This document shows, one piece after another, positions 1 through 11,177 of a DNA stretch of 64,000 bases (positions are counted from its first letter, which is position 1; each line of letters starts with the position of its first letter). A program made the position numbers and the translations under genes. The DNA lies in contig JAJFPB010000009.1 of NCBI GenBank assembly GCA_020881915.1, positions 2,976,001-3,040,000 on the forward strand. Reading direction: 5' to 3'. Source of the DNA: Paramyrothecium sp. XJ0827 (Eukaryota; Ascomycota; Sordariomycetes; Hypocreales; Stachybotryaceae). The notes beneath the pieces are model-generated. The model saw only the letters and a program-made list of their open reading frames with translations. It was not told the DNA's origin and made no database searches.

Positions 1-64
1 ATCTACACTCAGGTATGGTATGGTAACTGTGGGGTCTGCCGATGAAATGAATTGACGATGCCAG

Positions 65-686
65 TGCGAGAATTGGGATGTACGGAGACTTTTGGCTGGT
101 GCTCAGGCAATTACCCTCTACCTTCTACATTGGCTGAAAGGGGAAACCAGCCATCCCTCCTTTCCTGACGGCGAAATTGCGCTGCTCTTTACATTGGGCG
201 TAAGTATTGGGAGGCGAAAGCAAACTGTGGGCACATTAATAAAGCTGATCGGAACTAACGAATTGCGAGCAGAAGATTTTCAAGGTTCTCCAAGAATGTC
301 ATCTAATCACACTGTCCATGCCTTTTGGAGCAGATGACTGGCAAAGCTGGGTGCTTCACGAGTCGGTCATGCGCACCGCAATGGTTTATTTTCTACTTAC
401 ACTGGTTGTTTCTATGGACTTTGGGATCGCCTGTGATCGGCCGTCAGATTGGTATATTGATGACTTGCCCCTTCCTGCATCAAAAGCATCCTGGACGGCT
501 AAAGAGCAGGCCGTCTGGACTGTCAGCCGTGTGGAAGCAGCAATCCTACCTCGAGCCTTAACGTTTGGTGATCTCCGCCACAACAAAGACCTTCATCGTG
601 GTCAAATCGATAGATGGCAAGAGGGCTCTGATGAGATCGGACTGATTGTTGCCCTAGCAAGTCATCTCAAACTGAGTCCTGAATAA
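65..686 (+). CDS. Fungal transcription factor, C-terminal part (5' end outside window)
   Basis: Two joined exons can be read: about 65-199 and 285-686. They are separated by an intron (200-284) with a GTAAGT donor, a CTAAC branch site and an AAG acceptor; both sides are in phase 0. The product matches the C-terminal 'fungal-specific transcription factor' region: an LLHWLKGE helix, then DDWQSWVLHESVMRT and LPLPASKASWTAKEQAVW, which resemble the W..W...ES..R and LPLP...W.A blocks of C2H2/Zn2Cys6 regulators. No DNA-binding domain is present, because upstream exons would lie left of base 1. A stop at 53-55 in this frame means another intron must end near 64, or the copy is decayed. The tail after the conserved block is short. 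A pseudogene remnant is possible. Confidence 0.5.
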
Positions 687-1192
687 ATTTCCAATTCAAA
701 AGCCTGTGAACAGCATCCGGCAGGGTTATGCGCTCGGGCCCTTGTCGATATTCTTTCTTTAGGTGGCATCATCATGCTCCGCAAGCTTACAAATGATGAC
801 AGGTGCGATAACCGAAGGCTTGTCGAAGGCTGGGGACCCGTTTGAATGAATTGTAAGCCCGCTGCTTGCGAGCAAGGGGGACAGTAATGGAATCCGGGTG
901 GATGTAATGCCGCATTAGGAACGCTCGTGTAGCATGTACTACCAAAAAGGGATAGTGTTAAAGCTGACCAGAGAGGCGGAGCGGAATTTCATGTAATGCC
1001 CCATTGGGGTACCAGCCTAGAACTTTGTGCATATGTACTTCCTGATAAGAACACTTGAACTGTGTCCCAGGGACCATGCAAGCCAGAAATTGACGGCTAT
1101 TACGTATATATAAAGACGCGCTCTTCCTTCGAAGCAAGAAGTCTCTAGTCGTGAAACTTCATCCTTAGTCCTCACGACATCTGACCACCAAC
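687..1192. other. Intergenic, promoter of the dehydrogenase
   Basis: No gene is seen. The right end is the promoter of the short-chain dehydrogenase, with a TATATAAA box at about 1107-1114 and a CT-rich leader before the ATG at 1193. Confidence 0.6.
1107..1114 (+). promoter_or_regulatory. TATA box of the short-chain dehydrogenase gene
   Basis: TATATAAA lies about 80 bp upstream of the ATG at 1193, a usual position for a fungal TATA element. Confidence 0.5.
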
Positions 1193-2208
1193 ATGCCTCT
1201 CTTTGCGCCAAAACTCGACCAACTTCCGCCATTAGACTTTGGCGGTCAAACAGTCATTGTGACTGGCACAACCAACGGCATGGGCTTAGCAGTAAGCGAG
1301 GAACTCTTACGCCTACGGGTCAGCAGACTCATCATGGGTGTGCGTGATATGGGGAGAGGCGAAACACTAAAGACTCAGCTGTTGATCATCAACCCTGAAG
1401 CCAAGATAGACGTGGTCGAGCTCAACATGGAGGACTACAAGAGCGTCTTGTCATTCTCGGACACTGTCAGGAGGCTTGTGCAGAGAGTCGACGCTGTCAT
1501 CTTGAACGCTGGAACAGGAGGGCTGAAATGGGAGATTACAGCGAGCAAACACGAGAGGATGATCCAAGTCAACGTATTATCAAACGCACTGCTAGCCTTT
1601 GAGATGCTTCCATTGTTGGAAAGGGCAGCTATCATAAACGGCAAGCCTGCTCGGCTAACCTGGGTTGGGAGCTTTGTCCAAATGGACCATAGCCTGACGA
1701 AGATCCCCATTGCTCCCCAAGACACGGTCCTGGGACATATGGACGACGAGAAGAACTTTAGCAGCATGAGCCGATATAACGACTCGAAATTGTTGACAAC
1801 TCTGCTCGTCAAAGAGATGTCTCAACATATAGACAGGGGAAAGATTATCTTCAACGAAGTTTCACCCGGTCCCGTCAGCACGAACTTTGGCGCGAGCTAC
1901 CCGTTAGTCCTAAGGCTTGCCTTCACAGCACTTCTAGCCCTCAAAGCAAGGTCACCTACGGAAGGGGCTAGGATTTACTTGCACGCGGTTGCCGTTGCAG
2001 GAACTGAGTCACATGGAGAGTATCTAAGTGACAACAAGATTGCAAAGTAGGCGGTCATACACATTCCGAACATGTAGCGTTTTCTAACAAACTTCATAGA
2101 CGTGCGGCAATTGTAGAAACTTCAGAGGGGAAACTGATAGGAAGAAAGCTATGGGAAGAGGTGCTTGCAGAGTGCAAGGAGGTTGATCCTCGCATAACGT
2201 GGATTTGA
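1193..2208 (+). CDS. Short-chain dehydrogenase/reductase (SDR)
   Basis: Exons 1193-2046 and 2100-2208 (intron 53 bp, CTAAC branch, TAG acceptor) give 320 residues. It is a classical Rossmann-fold NAD(P)H oxidoreductase. Visible motifs are the cofactor loop TGTTNGMG (24-31), NAG (105-107), the catalytic Ser160 in VGSF, and YNDSK (Tyr195, Lys199), followed by the SPGPV loop after the active site. No signal peptide or membrane helix is seen, so it is probably cytosolic. The first ATG follows a CT-rich leader and a TATA box. Relatives are common in fungal secondary metabolism and xenobiotic reduction, but no pathway partner is adjacent, so the substrate is unknown. Without the intron the frame would stop at 2050 and lose a conserved-looking tail. 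Confidence 0.9.
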
Positions 2209-3405
2209 TGCATCTGGTGGACGGGGCAATCTGCTCCTGTAATACTGCGTCAATATTGTTAAGGGAGTAGTTCTATGATTGCAGCTGAGATTGTCTAGAT
2301 CATTATTACAAATACGAACGTATTGTTAAGTGTTGTTCTTAGGGGCTCAAGGGCAAGTGTGTCAGCAAATGAGGGGTGATTCAACCAAAATAGAAGTGCC
2401 ATGTTTTCAACATTGTAATTATATTAATAAGGGCCCGAAAGTTTCGAAATGTAGATTCGCTAATTACATAGCTATATTTTATTTCTTAAATAATTAAGAC
2501 TAAGGCTTGCACCTGCCGGGTAGGACCATTGGCTTGTGCATGATGGAGGCACCTTTTCGTTGGCGCCAGTCGACAGCAATAGTCATAATGTCTGTGGATT
2601 TGCCAACCAATGTTGTTCACAGGTTTATTTCAACCTTCGATATTCTCACTTTATAAGAACATCTTCCCCTCGCTCTTCCAGCTAGAACGGCTTGCCGCAC
2701 GGCTCAAAAAATAGTCGCGTGACCATGCACGACAGCTTCACGTCTTTAATCCAACCGGCCCCCATTCGGGCTTGGAGTGTGGACCTCAGGTTGCAGTAGC
2801 CCAGCTTGATATGACTTTTTCTGGTAAGTGTGAAACTCGTGCGGCAGTTGGTGCCCAGCCGTAGCCCCAATGTGGTCCAATAATAACGTTCAAAATTATC
2901 ACAGCAGGCCACCCTTGCAAAAAGCTGTAGAATCAGGACATTAGCAAGCCCGGTAAGTTTCCGAGCCTTGTGGGTAATTACCCAACGAGTTATATTAGGG
3001 CTGACTAGTGGAATTGCGATGAATCAAATTGTGAAGATACAGGCTGCCCAGTTTGTTGATCAGATGTATTCTCATACTGTAACATAAAGAAACAGGGGAA
3101 AGGAAAAGAGCACGGCTGGGCTCTATCCTTCCGTCGATGGTTCAGCTCCCTAGTTACAGGCTGACCAATGCTTAGAGTTTGTGGGACCGTGATAAGGCTG
3201 CGAAGATGGCTTGGGTCTTTGCAGGGCTAGTGCTGACAAGCTTGCCCGTTCGCTCTAGCGGCAAACGGCTATCCTGAAATATCAACAAGGGTCTGACATG
3301 GATACCCCTTTGTACAATAAATATGATCTTGTTTCCACGAGAAATCATCAACCCCCATCTCTCTCTTCCTGGCACCCATGAATTAAACTCGCCCTGCATC
3401 GCATC
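2209..3405. other. Intergenic, no gene seen
   Basis: About 1.2 kb with only short unsupported open frames on both strands. It is AT-rich around 2400-2500. The last 200 bp is presumably the promoter of the membrane protein gene. Confidence 0.5.
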
Positions 3406-4729
3406 ATGTTGAATACCCGGGACAATGACTTCGCCTGTCAGACGGCCGTTGCCTCTGATTATTATGGCCTCGGCGTTCGCCTCGGTGTCTACTTTGTCTG
3501 GTTGCAGGCAATTGTTGCCAACACACTACTACCGACTTCGATTGGCTCCGCCGCAGACACGAATACCATTTTCCTCCTGACACTCCTCATAGCCATGCTC
3601 AACGATTCTGTTTCAGGCTCACTAAGTCAAGTGGATGGGCTTGTGCTTATGCACCTGTGCAGTGGCACCGTCTTCGGTACCTTGTCACTCTGGGGCTACC
3701 GGACTCGACTTTACAAGGACCACGGCCCTGCTGCCGTTCGTCTGTTCGGTAGCTACGGCTCTCATATCCGTCTCATCATTTGTCTCGCCGTTAGCGTCTA
3801 TGGGTGCTGGTTCTGGGCTTGGGGAATTACTGGGAAGCTGGACCCAATGACTGCATTGGAGGGTATTGAGCCTGCCAACCCCTCGGAATGTGGAATCACG
3901 TACACCTTCTTCTTTGCCAAGTTGCAAGCGAGTGGAGGAATCCGTTACTATTATATCATTGTCTGTGCCTGCTGCATTGCCTGGTACGGAGCTATGGTTC
4001 TTGTTTCTGGTCTTGCAGCATGGTTCTCCGTATCCAGCTTTCTCAACACTTTCAGCCGACGATGGGCCGATTCTGCAAAAGCGTCAGCTTGGTCTCGTCC
4101 ACGCTATGTCACAGGACTTAAGACAAAAGAGTAAGTTGCGGCCTTTGGTTGTCTATAGCTAAAAAAAAAAAAAAACTAACTGCATCAGGCTACTGCTTCT
4201 TCACAAGGTCCTTCGCATCTTTAACGTCTTCTGGCTTATTTTCTCAGCCTTAACTGTTGAGTTCACTCTAAATTTCAACCACGTTGTTGGTGTTCTTGGT
4301 GGGCAGGGAAATGCACTGTCCAATCCCGGTCAACTTCTGCCATTCCTTGTTGGCCTTTTTGGTTTCGTTGCAACCATCTACGCCCTCGCAAAAGAGAGAT
4401 TATTTCCGAAGACTGAAGAAAACGTTTTCTCACCTGTCAATCTTACGTTCGACATTCCTCAGAACAATCCGAACTCCGATGGCAGAAGTGCTGCTCGTAA
4501 TAAGCGGCTTGATCAACAACAAGAGAAGCGATCCATCATTATACGTTACGTTGTAGCATGGCTGCCGTGGTTAGGGCTTTTGCAGAGTTTCGACGAGACC
4601 CTTGTAGAACAAGGCATCTCACGCGAAGGGACAGGCCTCGATAGCTTTATGCTTCCACCGAACAAGGCAATGTCAGGATTCTCCTATCAGGCGCCCTCGC
4701 CCAGCCAGCCGACAGGTCTGAATGACTAG
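3406..4729 (+). CDS. Multi-pass membrane protein of unknown function
   Basis: Exons 3406-4130 and 4189-4729 give 421 residues. The 58-bp intron has a GTAAGT donor, an A-run, an ACTAAC branch and a CAG acceptor. The first half carries an Ala/Leu/Ile-rich helix pair (about 30-65), a Cys/Trp-rich helix (about 125-145: VYGCWFWAWGI) and another (about 185-215: IIVCACCIAWYGAMVLV). The second exon adds two more helices (FWLIFSALTVEF; PFLVGLFGFVATIYAL) and a polar tail. This layout fits a fungus-specific hypothetical membrane protein family in which the first helices face a large cytosolic tail. No transporter or receptor motif is recognised, so no function is proposed. The ATG lies in TTGCATCGCATC context with no closer alternative. 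Confidence 0.8.
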
Positions 4730-6446
4730 TCTCAAAGTAGCGAGTAGTCATAGACCAATATGGCCATTGCAGATCATTACTGAAATTAGTTCTATCCTCC
4801 ATTCGAACCTTTCGAAAACAATATCAACCTGGCCGATGTATGTCTAAGAGCACCGTAAGACTCTTGCTCAGATCCGCAGGCTCTTGGCCGAGCTTGTGGT
4901 ACAAGAAGAAGCCGACATTGTGCATTGCCCTAGCGTATTAATCAAATGGGAGGAACAAGTCGAAACCTGGGAGGCAACACTGGTGGGCATTGTTGATGAT
5001 CATTATAAAGCTTAAGTCGAGCGATTTGGTTGATATACTCACCCGGATTCAAAGAAGCCGGTTTGAGTGACCACGAATTTGCAGATACGTTAGCTCAGAA
5101 ATGTTTCTGACAATGCGCAATCGGATTCACTCACAAAATTCCTGCTATGTATCACAATACCCTAATAATTCAAGCAGAATTGCATGACAACATAAGAAAT
5201 ATTGCCCTGCTAAAACAATCGCTCTGTGACTTGGTAGGTTTACTGCCGTATTCAAATGATGTTTCTTGGCGGCGGAAAGCCCATAAAACAAGAAGTAGCT
5301 ACAGAGACATAAGTGGCAGCAATTGCAAGGTCACGTTGGAGTAGAAGCACCCTTGCATTTTCATGCCTTCCAATACGTGCGAGGCATTCGTGAAAACCTT
5401 TTAGCCCTCAGACATTGATGACCGGGCTTTCTGACGTATACGTTCTTCAGGTAGAGCTAGATCTTGCTTGTACGATTTCTCTGCCTCTTCAACACGCCCT
5501 CACCCCAGTAATAGATTGCCGGGAGTATGACGCACGGGATGCATCTAATCAGGTAGGCAAGTCTATGGAAATTCGTCTCATACAACTCCCTGGCGAAGAC
5601 GAGTAAAGGCTTTATCGTAGTTCTTGCGAACACCAGCTCAACCATCGAAGTCTGCCAAAGAACTTAAAAGACCGTCTTTGCTCTACATGCTCTGCCGTAT
5701 TGACGGTAGCTTTGTACCGCTGGACGGGCCGCTTTAAAATTGGTCTTTGCAATTTCAGCCTCCTCCAGCCACTTAGGTGCCGGTAGGGCAAGGTTCCAGC
5801 ATATCGTATCTTCGCCGTTGTGATGCCCAGCAATTCTTGGTTTTTGGGCTAGTGATTTTGGGAATCTCTTCCCACCTGCCTGGAGCAATAATAAACAAGC
5901 AATCAACCCAACCTGGTTCGGCCCAATTAGTCATTGGAGAGGGCTTCAGTCCGTAGTAAGAGTATCGCCAGACGCATAGCAGCCATGATGGTATCTCCCT
6001 CAAGGCCAGTCATCATAACCGTGCACAAAATAACATGAGTATCCTCACTTCTATCCGATATTCAAAATTGTCATGATCATTGATATCGTGCTCAGTCGGA
6101 GTGGACAATGTACTGACCAAGCATTCGAGGTTGAATATAGCCTCGAAAAGCAATACCAGAAAACTAGGCTATTTATATTGACTCAGGAGTTAGAAACTCG
6201 CGGCCATTCTGGGGGCTTTTACTTGAACAGTGCTTGCATTCAGAAGATAACCAATAACTTAAGAATTTGAGACGAGGGGATCACTTCTCTAGGGTCTTGA
6301 TATCGTGAAAAAATTTACGAAAGCCGATGTGGTAAGCCATGTTACCGACTCCTATTTATACATATTTGACACCTCTCCTATACCACATATGATGTATTCT
6401 AGATCAATACGCATATTTAGATACATCGACTGACTGGATCTAACAC
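4730..6446. other. Gene-free stretch with decayed coding relics
   Basis: No intact gene is seen. A short plus-strand open frame (about 4862-5014) reads as an acidic, amphipathic, protein-like fragment with LLAELVVQEEAD and two Trp-containing turns before a stop. On the minus strand, broken frames between about 5450 and 6000 show Trp/Tyr-rich protein-like stretches but change frame repeatedly. These look like relics; I could not assign a family. Confidence 0.35.
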
Positions 6447-8162
6447 CTAGACCCCCAATGCCAGTGTTTCCCATTCCTTTGATGATTTCTGGGCATCGAA
6501 AACAAGCTCAACCATGATCATTTCGCCACTAGGCTCGCCCGTAAGAGTAGGCAACCTGGTGCGTGCTGCTACAATAACATCCCCGAAATGATGATAATGC
6601 TTATGAGAAGCTCCTACAGAGCCGTTCTCGTGCTCCTTCTGTAGCTGTTCCGTCATTCGTTTGAAAAAACCGGTACGAATATCCTTTGACTCTACTTTGG
6701 CTATTCGGCAGACCCAATCTCGTAAGGAATTAGTCGTAATGTCAAGCTCCAGTCCAAGGTACACTGCAAAGCCATGTGCAGCAGGACCAAAATCACTGTG
6801 TGCCCTAAAAAAAAGAAGTCCACCGGGAAAGCGTGATAGTGTCGGATTTGGAGGCGTGAAGAAGCTTATATCAGAGCGCAGTGCCTCAGCTGGATACGCC
6901 CCTTCAAGCTTGTAATCACCCATTCCTTGAGGCAATGTAATCATAAAGCCAGCGGCTTGGCCACCCTCAACTTCAAATCCTTTCATCGCAATATCCATCT
7001 CGGTGCCGTATGCCGAGTAGACTTTGGCAAAGTGAGAAATGAGGTAAGTTGATTGATTCTGCGGGCCAAGATCTTGAATCTCAGCGCAGAAATCGGGGAC
7101 TCCGTCATCAAGAGCTCTATTGATTAGACTGACAGGTGACCGTGCACGCATATACGTGTTGTCTTTGCCAAAGAGAGGAAGGCATATCTGCGATCGCTTC
7201 GTGCCTTTGGCCGTATCGAGTTCGACGCAGTTCAGGACAGCGAGGACCCAATAAGGAGAGAGTGTTTGGATTAATGGGGTTGTGATGGATAAGCCAGCAT
7301 TAGTGATTGAGAAAGGCGCGGTGATCTTTCGAGCAAGGTTCGCATGTATCTTGGTTCCACTTCTGAAAACAGCGGGATGATGCGCGAATATTGTCTCATT
7401 GGACAAGTTAGTGTCAAAAGCCAGGATGCTTTGATCATCCGAGATCTTGATGATTTCTTCTTGAAGCCTGCGGAACGCTTTACCTTCCCCTTCTCCATAC
7501 AGCAATGGCATAGCGATATTGAATAATCCCATGAGGCAATAAGCGATATCCTCCTCTCGCGAGGTTGAACGGTTCGCTGCCCAAGCCATACGTTGTGCAA
7601 TGCTGTATTCGTCCAACCGGCGCTTTCTCTGAAGACACATGAAGTCTATTCCCGTTATTGTAGCCAGTTGCATGGCCAAAGCGCTTTTCGTACCCAAGAC
7701 TTTCCATTCCTTTGAGTAGAACATGGCATTCGCTGGTGCAAGAAGTTCCTGCAATGTCCAACCACGAGTGAACCATCTGCTGTGACGAAGAGCGTTGAAG
7801 GAATCGCCCTCGCCCAGAGTATGGTGCTCGACATCACTCAAATACACATAGCAAATCTGCGCCCGATTGTACCAAGTGAACATGGAGTTGATGGCTTCCG
7901 ATAGCTCTGCAGAGCTCGCTTTGTCAATGCAGACAGTGTCGACCCAGACAAATGAAATGCCATCGTGGAGGGCTTGTTTGCATAAAGACGCGACTTTACG
8001 AAAACCAGGCCATCTCCACTTCAACAGACGGGTCCGCCGTCGCGTCCAGTCGCTAAAGGTTGCCTCTTTTTCATCCCATGTATGTGACAGGATTGCATAA
8101 GCTGGGACATTGGAGCCAGTGAATTCCTCAATTTCTAGGCTGCGGACGTTCACCAGACGCAT
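6447..8162 (-). CDS. HET-domain protein (heterokaryon incompatibility family)
   Basis: One exon, 571 residues, starting at the ATG on 8162, which gives the usual MRLVNV opening. The frame is open upstream to another ATG at 8333, but those 57 residues look unlike the family. The HET domain is clear: YAILSHTW near residue 22, a block equivalent to 'WvDTcCIDK' (FVWVDTVCIDKAS), an aromatic-rich CYVYLSDV, SRWFTRGWTLQELLAP, and the AWAANRSTSREEDIAYCLMGLF...PLLYGEG block. The roughly 300-residue tail is of the kind found in HET proteins without NACHT or WD repeats. Such proteins trigger cell death after fusion of unlike strains, and the family has expanded strongly in Pezizomycotina. No partner incompatibility gene is recognised next to it. 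Confidence 0.92.
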   Translation of the reverse strand: MRLVNVRSLEIEEFTGSNVPAYAILSHTWDEKEATFSDWTRRRTRLLKWRWPGFRKVASLCKQALHDGISFVWVDTVCIDKASSAELSEAINSMFTWYNRAQICYVYLSDVEHHTLGEGDSFNALRHSRWFTRGWTLQELLAPANAMFYSKEWKVLGTKSALAMQLATITGIDFMCLQRKRRLDEYSIAQRMAWAANRSTSREEDIAYCLMGLFNIAMPLLYGEGEGKAFRRLQEEIIKISDDQSILAFDTNLSNETIFAHHPAVFRSGTKIHANLARKITAPFSITNAGLSITTPLIQTLSPYWVLAVLNCVELDTAKGTKRSQICLPLFGKDNTYMRARSPVSLINRALDDGVPDFCAEIQDLGPQNQSTYLISHFAKVYSAYGTEMDIAMKGFEVEGGQAAGFMITLPQGMGDYKLEGAYPAEALRSDISFFTPPNPTLSRFPGGLLFFRAHSDFGPAAHGFAVYLGLELDITTNSLRDWVCRIAKVESKDIRTGFFKRMTEQLQKEHENGSVGASHKHYHHFGDVIVAARTRLPTLTGEPSGEMIMVELVFDAQKSSKEWETLALGV

Positions 8163-10031
8163 GGTGTGGGCGTCTTTTGAAACAATGACACCAAGGGAGG
8201 CAAGTGAAAGCCTTGCACCCCAGGCTATTGCATTGAGATGAGCTACGCAAATGTACTGAGTGTCACTCTGTCGCATACAAACCATACAAACGCGTTGCTC
8301 ATGGGGATTTTCGAAATTAAGGAGGCCACCCATGTCCCAGCCCCCCGCATTCTAGACCCGCTGGTTATGCGCGAGGCTGACACAGCAGGGTAACACTGGG
8401 ACCCCGATTCTTTATGAACGAAAATTCCTACCCGTGAGCCAGGAATGAAGGCCCTGTGTTACGGGCGACGGCAATTCGTTGCTTTGAAATTTGTTTTAGA
8501 AAATGAGTTTATACTTAAACATCATATCCTGGTTCAATTTGGTTTCTCCTGTAGCTCGCGGGAATAGTTGAATGGCACATGAGATTGTTTGCCTAACGCA
8601 CAGAACACAAGTACGTGATGGCTGGGCAATACTTTTGGATGAATGGTTCTGGGGTGATCGGGTCATTCTATAATAGCACTACTTACCTTGTTTCGTTCCT
8701 CAATATAATTGAGGTTTGCTTGCAAATCCAACCACTGCAGTCAAGCAGTCCATTGTTTGTCTCGTGGTCCTGACTGCTGTTGATTCGCACAACTGGTACG
8801 GTCAAATCGGGGCTGCCTAGACTTCCAGCCCACGGAAGGTAACATTCAATCGATTGTATAGCAGGTTTCGTAAGCTCGTAATTAAGGTGAAGATGACGTC
8901 CCCCATTTTTCCGAAACAAGCTTGACGACATCTTAGTCCTTCAAGACATTTTCGGCTCGATTGGGCGCGATCCAATCTCGATTTCCAAAATTTCAGCCGC
9001 CTCTATCATTATATCATTAATCAAACGAGTGTTAACAGGGAAGACGCAACATCGCAATTAATCAAACTACTTGATGTTGAATAGGTTGCTCGGGACAGTT
9101 GTAATATATTATCCTCCTATCAATGACGCCGAGTCCTGGGAGCAGACTTAAGAAAACCTTGATTTATGAGCCATCAATGAGTGCTACTTTGCTACGCTAC
9201 AGTAGGGTGTCGTCGGGCCTGATGCATTAATGGGGATAAGAGAAGCCTTGGGCACTTCTGAGAATAATATCCACATTTGCTACGGAGGACTATAATCCAC
9301 AGGGAAAGGCCTTGGAGTTTGTTCTCGAGAAGCCGATGCGGTTTGAAGTCAAAAGAGGAGGCACAGGTGCCGTCATAATTGGAGCATACAAGGAGCTCCT
9401 TAGAGCTGGTCACCGGGTCACGCGACAGGGATCCCCTTGGCCTGGTTCTTCAGCTATGTGACAATTGCCAAGCTTGATTGTTGATCGCGGCTTGTCCATA
9501 TCTACCCAATTTCTGGGCTGCCTTCCAACCGTCTGCAACCAAGCCATGCTGGCTGATACTTATTCATTGTACTTACAATGAATCATATCCCCAATGAATT
9601 CAATGAGTGTTTCGGGCCGATACAACTGAAGCGGCCCTTTCTTAATTCCACACAATGTACGGGATTACGGTACTGAAATGTTTTGATGCCCAGGATTCAA
9701 TCGCCCAAGAGGTATCAGCATGCCGAGACTTTGCAGGGGATTCTGTCCTGTTACGATTCGCGTTATTCTCGCACCGGTCTCCTATCAATTGGACTTGAAA
9801 CATAAAATGTAATGTTTTGACTTTTTATTCGCGACTACCTCAGATGTTGCCCCCGCCTTGGTCAGTTTTCTTGGATCATAAGATGAGTCACACCGAAACA
9901 TGAGCTCAAATCGGACACGGCTCATGACGCAATTTTTAAGTGGATCGTCTCACGACCTCAATGAGTTAGAAATCATCACCTTGAAAAACCTCAATTGCAA
10001 GTTCATGCGCAAGTGCATGCCCCGGAGCAAA
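8163..10031. other. Intergenic, no gene seen
   Basis: About 1.9 kb between the HET gene and the PhzF-like gene, which are divergent. Several short open frames exist on both strands without family resemblance. It presumably holds both promoters. Confidence 0.5.
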
Positions 10032-11177
10032 ATGGCAACTGTCCAAGTAAGTACTTACAAGGCGTTTGTCTCTTCTTCTGCATCAGGGAACCCGGCCGCG
10101 GTGATAGTTCTTCCGAAGTCAAACGCAGATTCCAGCCAGCCCCTGAGTCACGCAGGCAAAGATGACTTTCCTTACGCGCTTTCACCACCCGCATCGGTCC
10201 TTCAGGCCGTGGCAAAGCAAATCGATCTGCCCATGACCGCGTTCCTCATCCCTCTCGACAAGTCCAACAATGACTCTGAATCGGTCGACTACGCCCTGAG
10301 ATGGTTCAATCCTGCAAATGAGGCGCCTCTCTGCGGCCATGCCACTCTGGCCGCTTCTCACCACTTGTTCAGCAGCCTCCCTAATACGCCAAAGACATTG
10401 CGCTTTCAGACCAGGCTCCATGGTATCGTGACTGCCTCTTTGTATCAAAGCCCATTTGAGGATGAGAAGTTGGTCGGAATTCAGTTTCCGCAGTTGATAA
10501 ACCTTCCAGTCATCTCGAAGGAATCAGCGCGATGGAATGAACTCAGGAGAATTTTTGAAAGTGCGACATCTTCTACTTGGGAAAATGACGGAGAGCCTGT
10601 GGGGTTGTACGAAGGATTGTCGGAAATCCTTTTGGAATATAGCCCAGAATTCAACTTGAGGGCGCTTCAAGCTGATGTTGCTACATTAGTAAGTTTTCAT
10701 TGAAACTTCAGCTGCACCTTTCTCTTTGAGCTGAAGCATGATAAGGTCATGCCTTGTTACTGACTACTACGCAGGCGAAGAATGGAGTATCGCCCAAGGT
10801 CGTGTATTTGTTCCAAATCTCCACGCAGAAGCCAGAACACCTGCACACTAGGGTTCTGAATACCGGTGCACACTGCCACGAGGATATTGCAGTATGTCCG
10901 GCCAGGAAACAGACCTCGTTCATTCAGGTATATTGACAATTTCTAGACTGGCTCTGCGCACCGGGCTATTATCCCTCACGCCCTCTCCAACCCTCCGACC
11001 CGCGCTAGACTTGAGAAATATCACCCAGGCTTTGGGGGGAACACGCTCAGGGTTGTTCAACAATCTCCAGAAGGCGGTGAATTGACAGTCGAGTGGCTTC
11101 GCGACACGGACTCGGCACTCATCATGGGCAGGGTTTCTCTGGTTGACAAGAATACCATCAACTTTCCCCAGCAGTAG
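10032..11177 (+). CDS. PhzF-like (phenazine biosynthesis-like) isomerase family protein
   Basis: Exons 10032-10688, 10775-10891 and 10947-11177 give 334 residues, all joined in phase 0. The family is the PhzF/diaminopimelate-epimerase fold. Visible motifs are SGNPAAVIVL near the start, RWFNPANEAPLCGHATLAAS (about 90-109), and the second-lobe motif HEDIATGSAH (254-263), which is created exactly by splicing exon 2 to exon 3. The ATG at 10032 is chosen because family members begin a few residues before the first strand; an in-frame ATG at 9900 adds 44 unlike residues. In characterised PhzF the catalytic Glu sits in an SETxF motif. Here the aligned site reads LPMTAF, so Met68 replaces that Glu, and EDP reads EDI. 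Catalysis may be lost or altered. The substrate is unknown. Confidence 0.85.

Noticed and set aside
5457..6003. Minus-strand frames as a second membrane-protein gene
   Set aside because: The frames shift repeatedly, lack consistent splice sites and give no continuous domain; treated as relics.
8163..8333. N-terminal extension of the HET protein from an upstream in-frame ATG at 8333
   Set aside because: The 57 added residues do not resemble the family, and the ATG at 8162 gives the usual MRLVNV start just before the HET domain.
9900..10031. Upstream ATG of the PhzF-like gene
   Set aside because: It would add 44 residues unlike the family; the start at 10032 fits the first strand of the fold.
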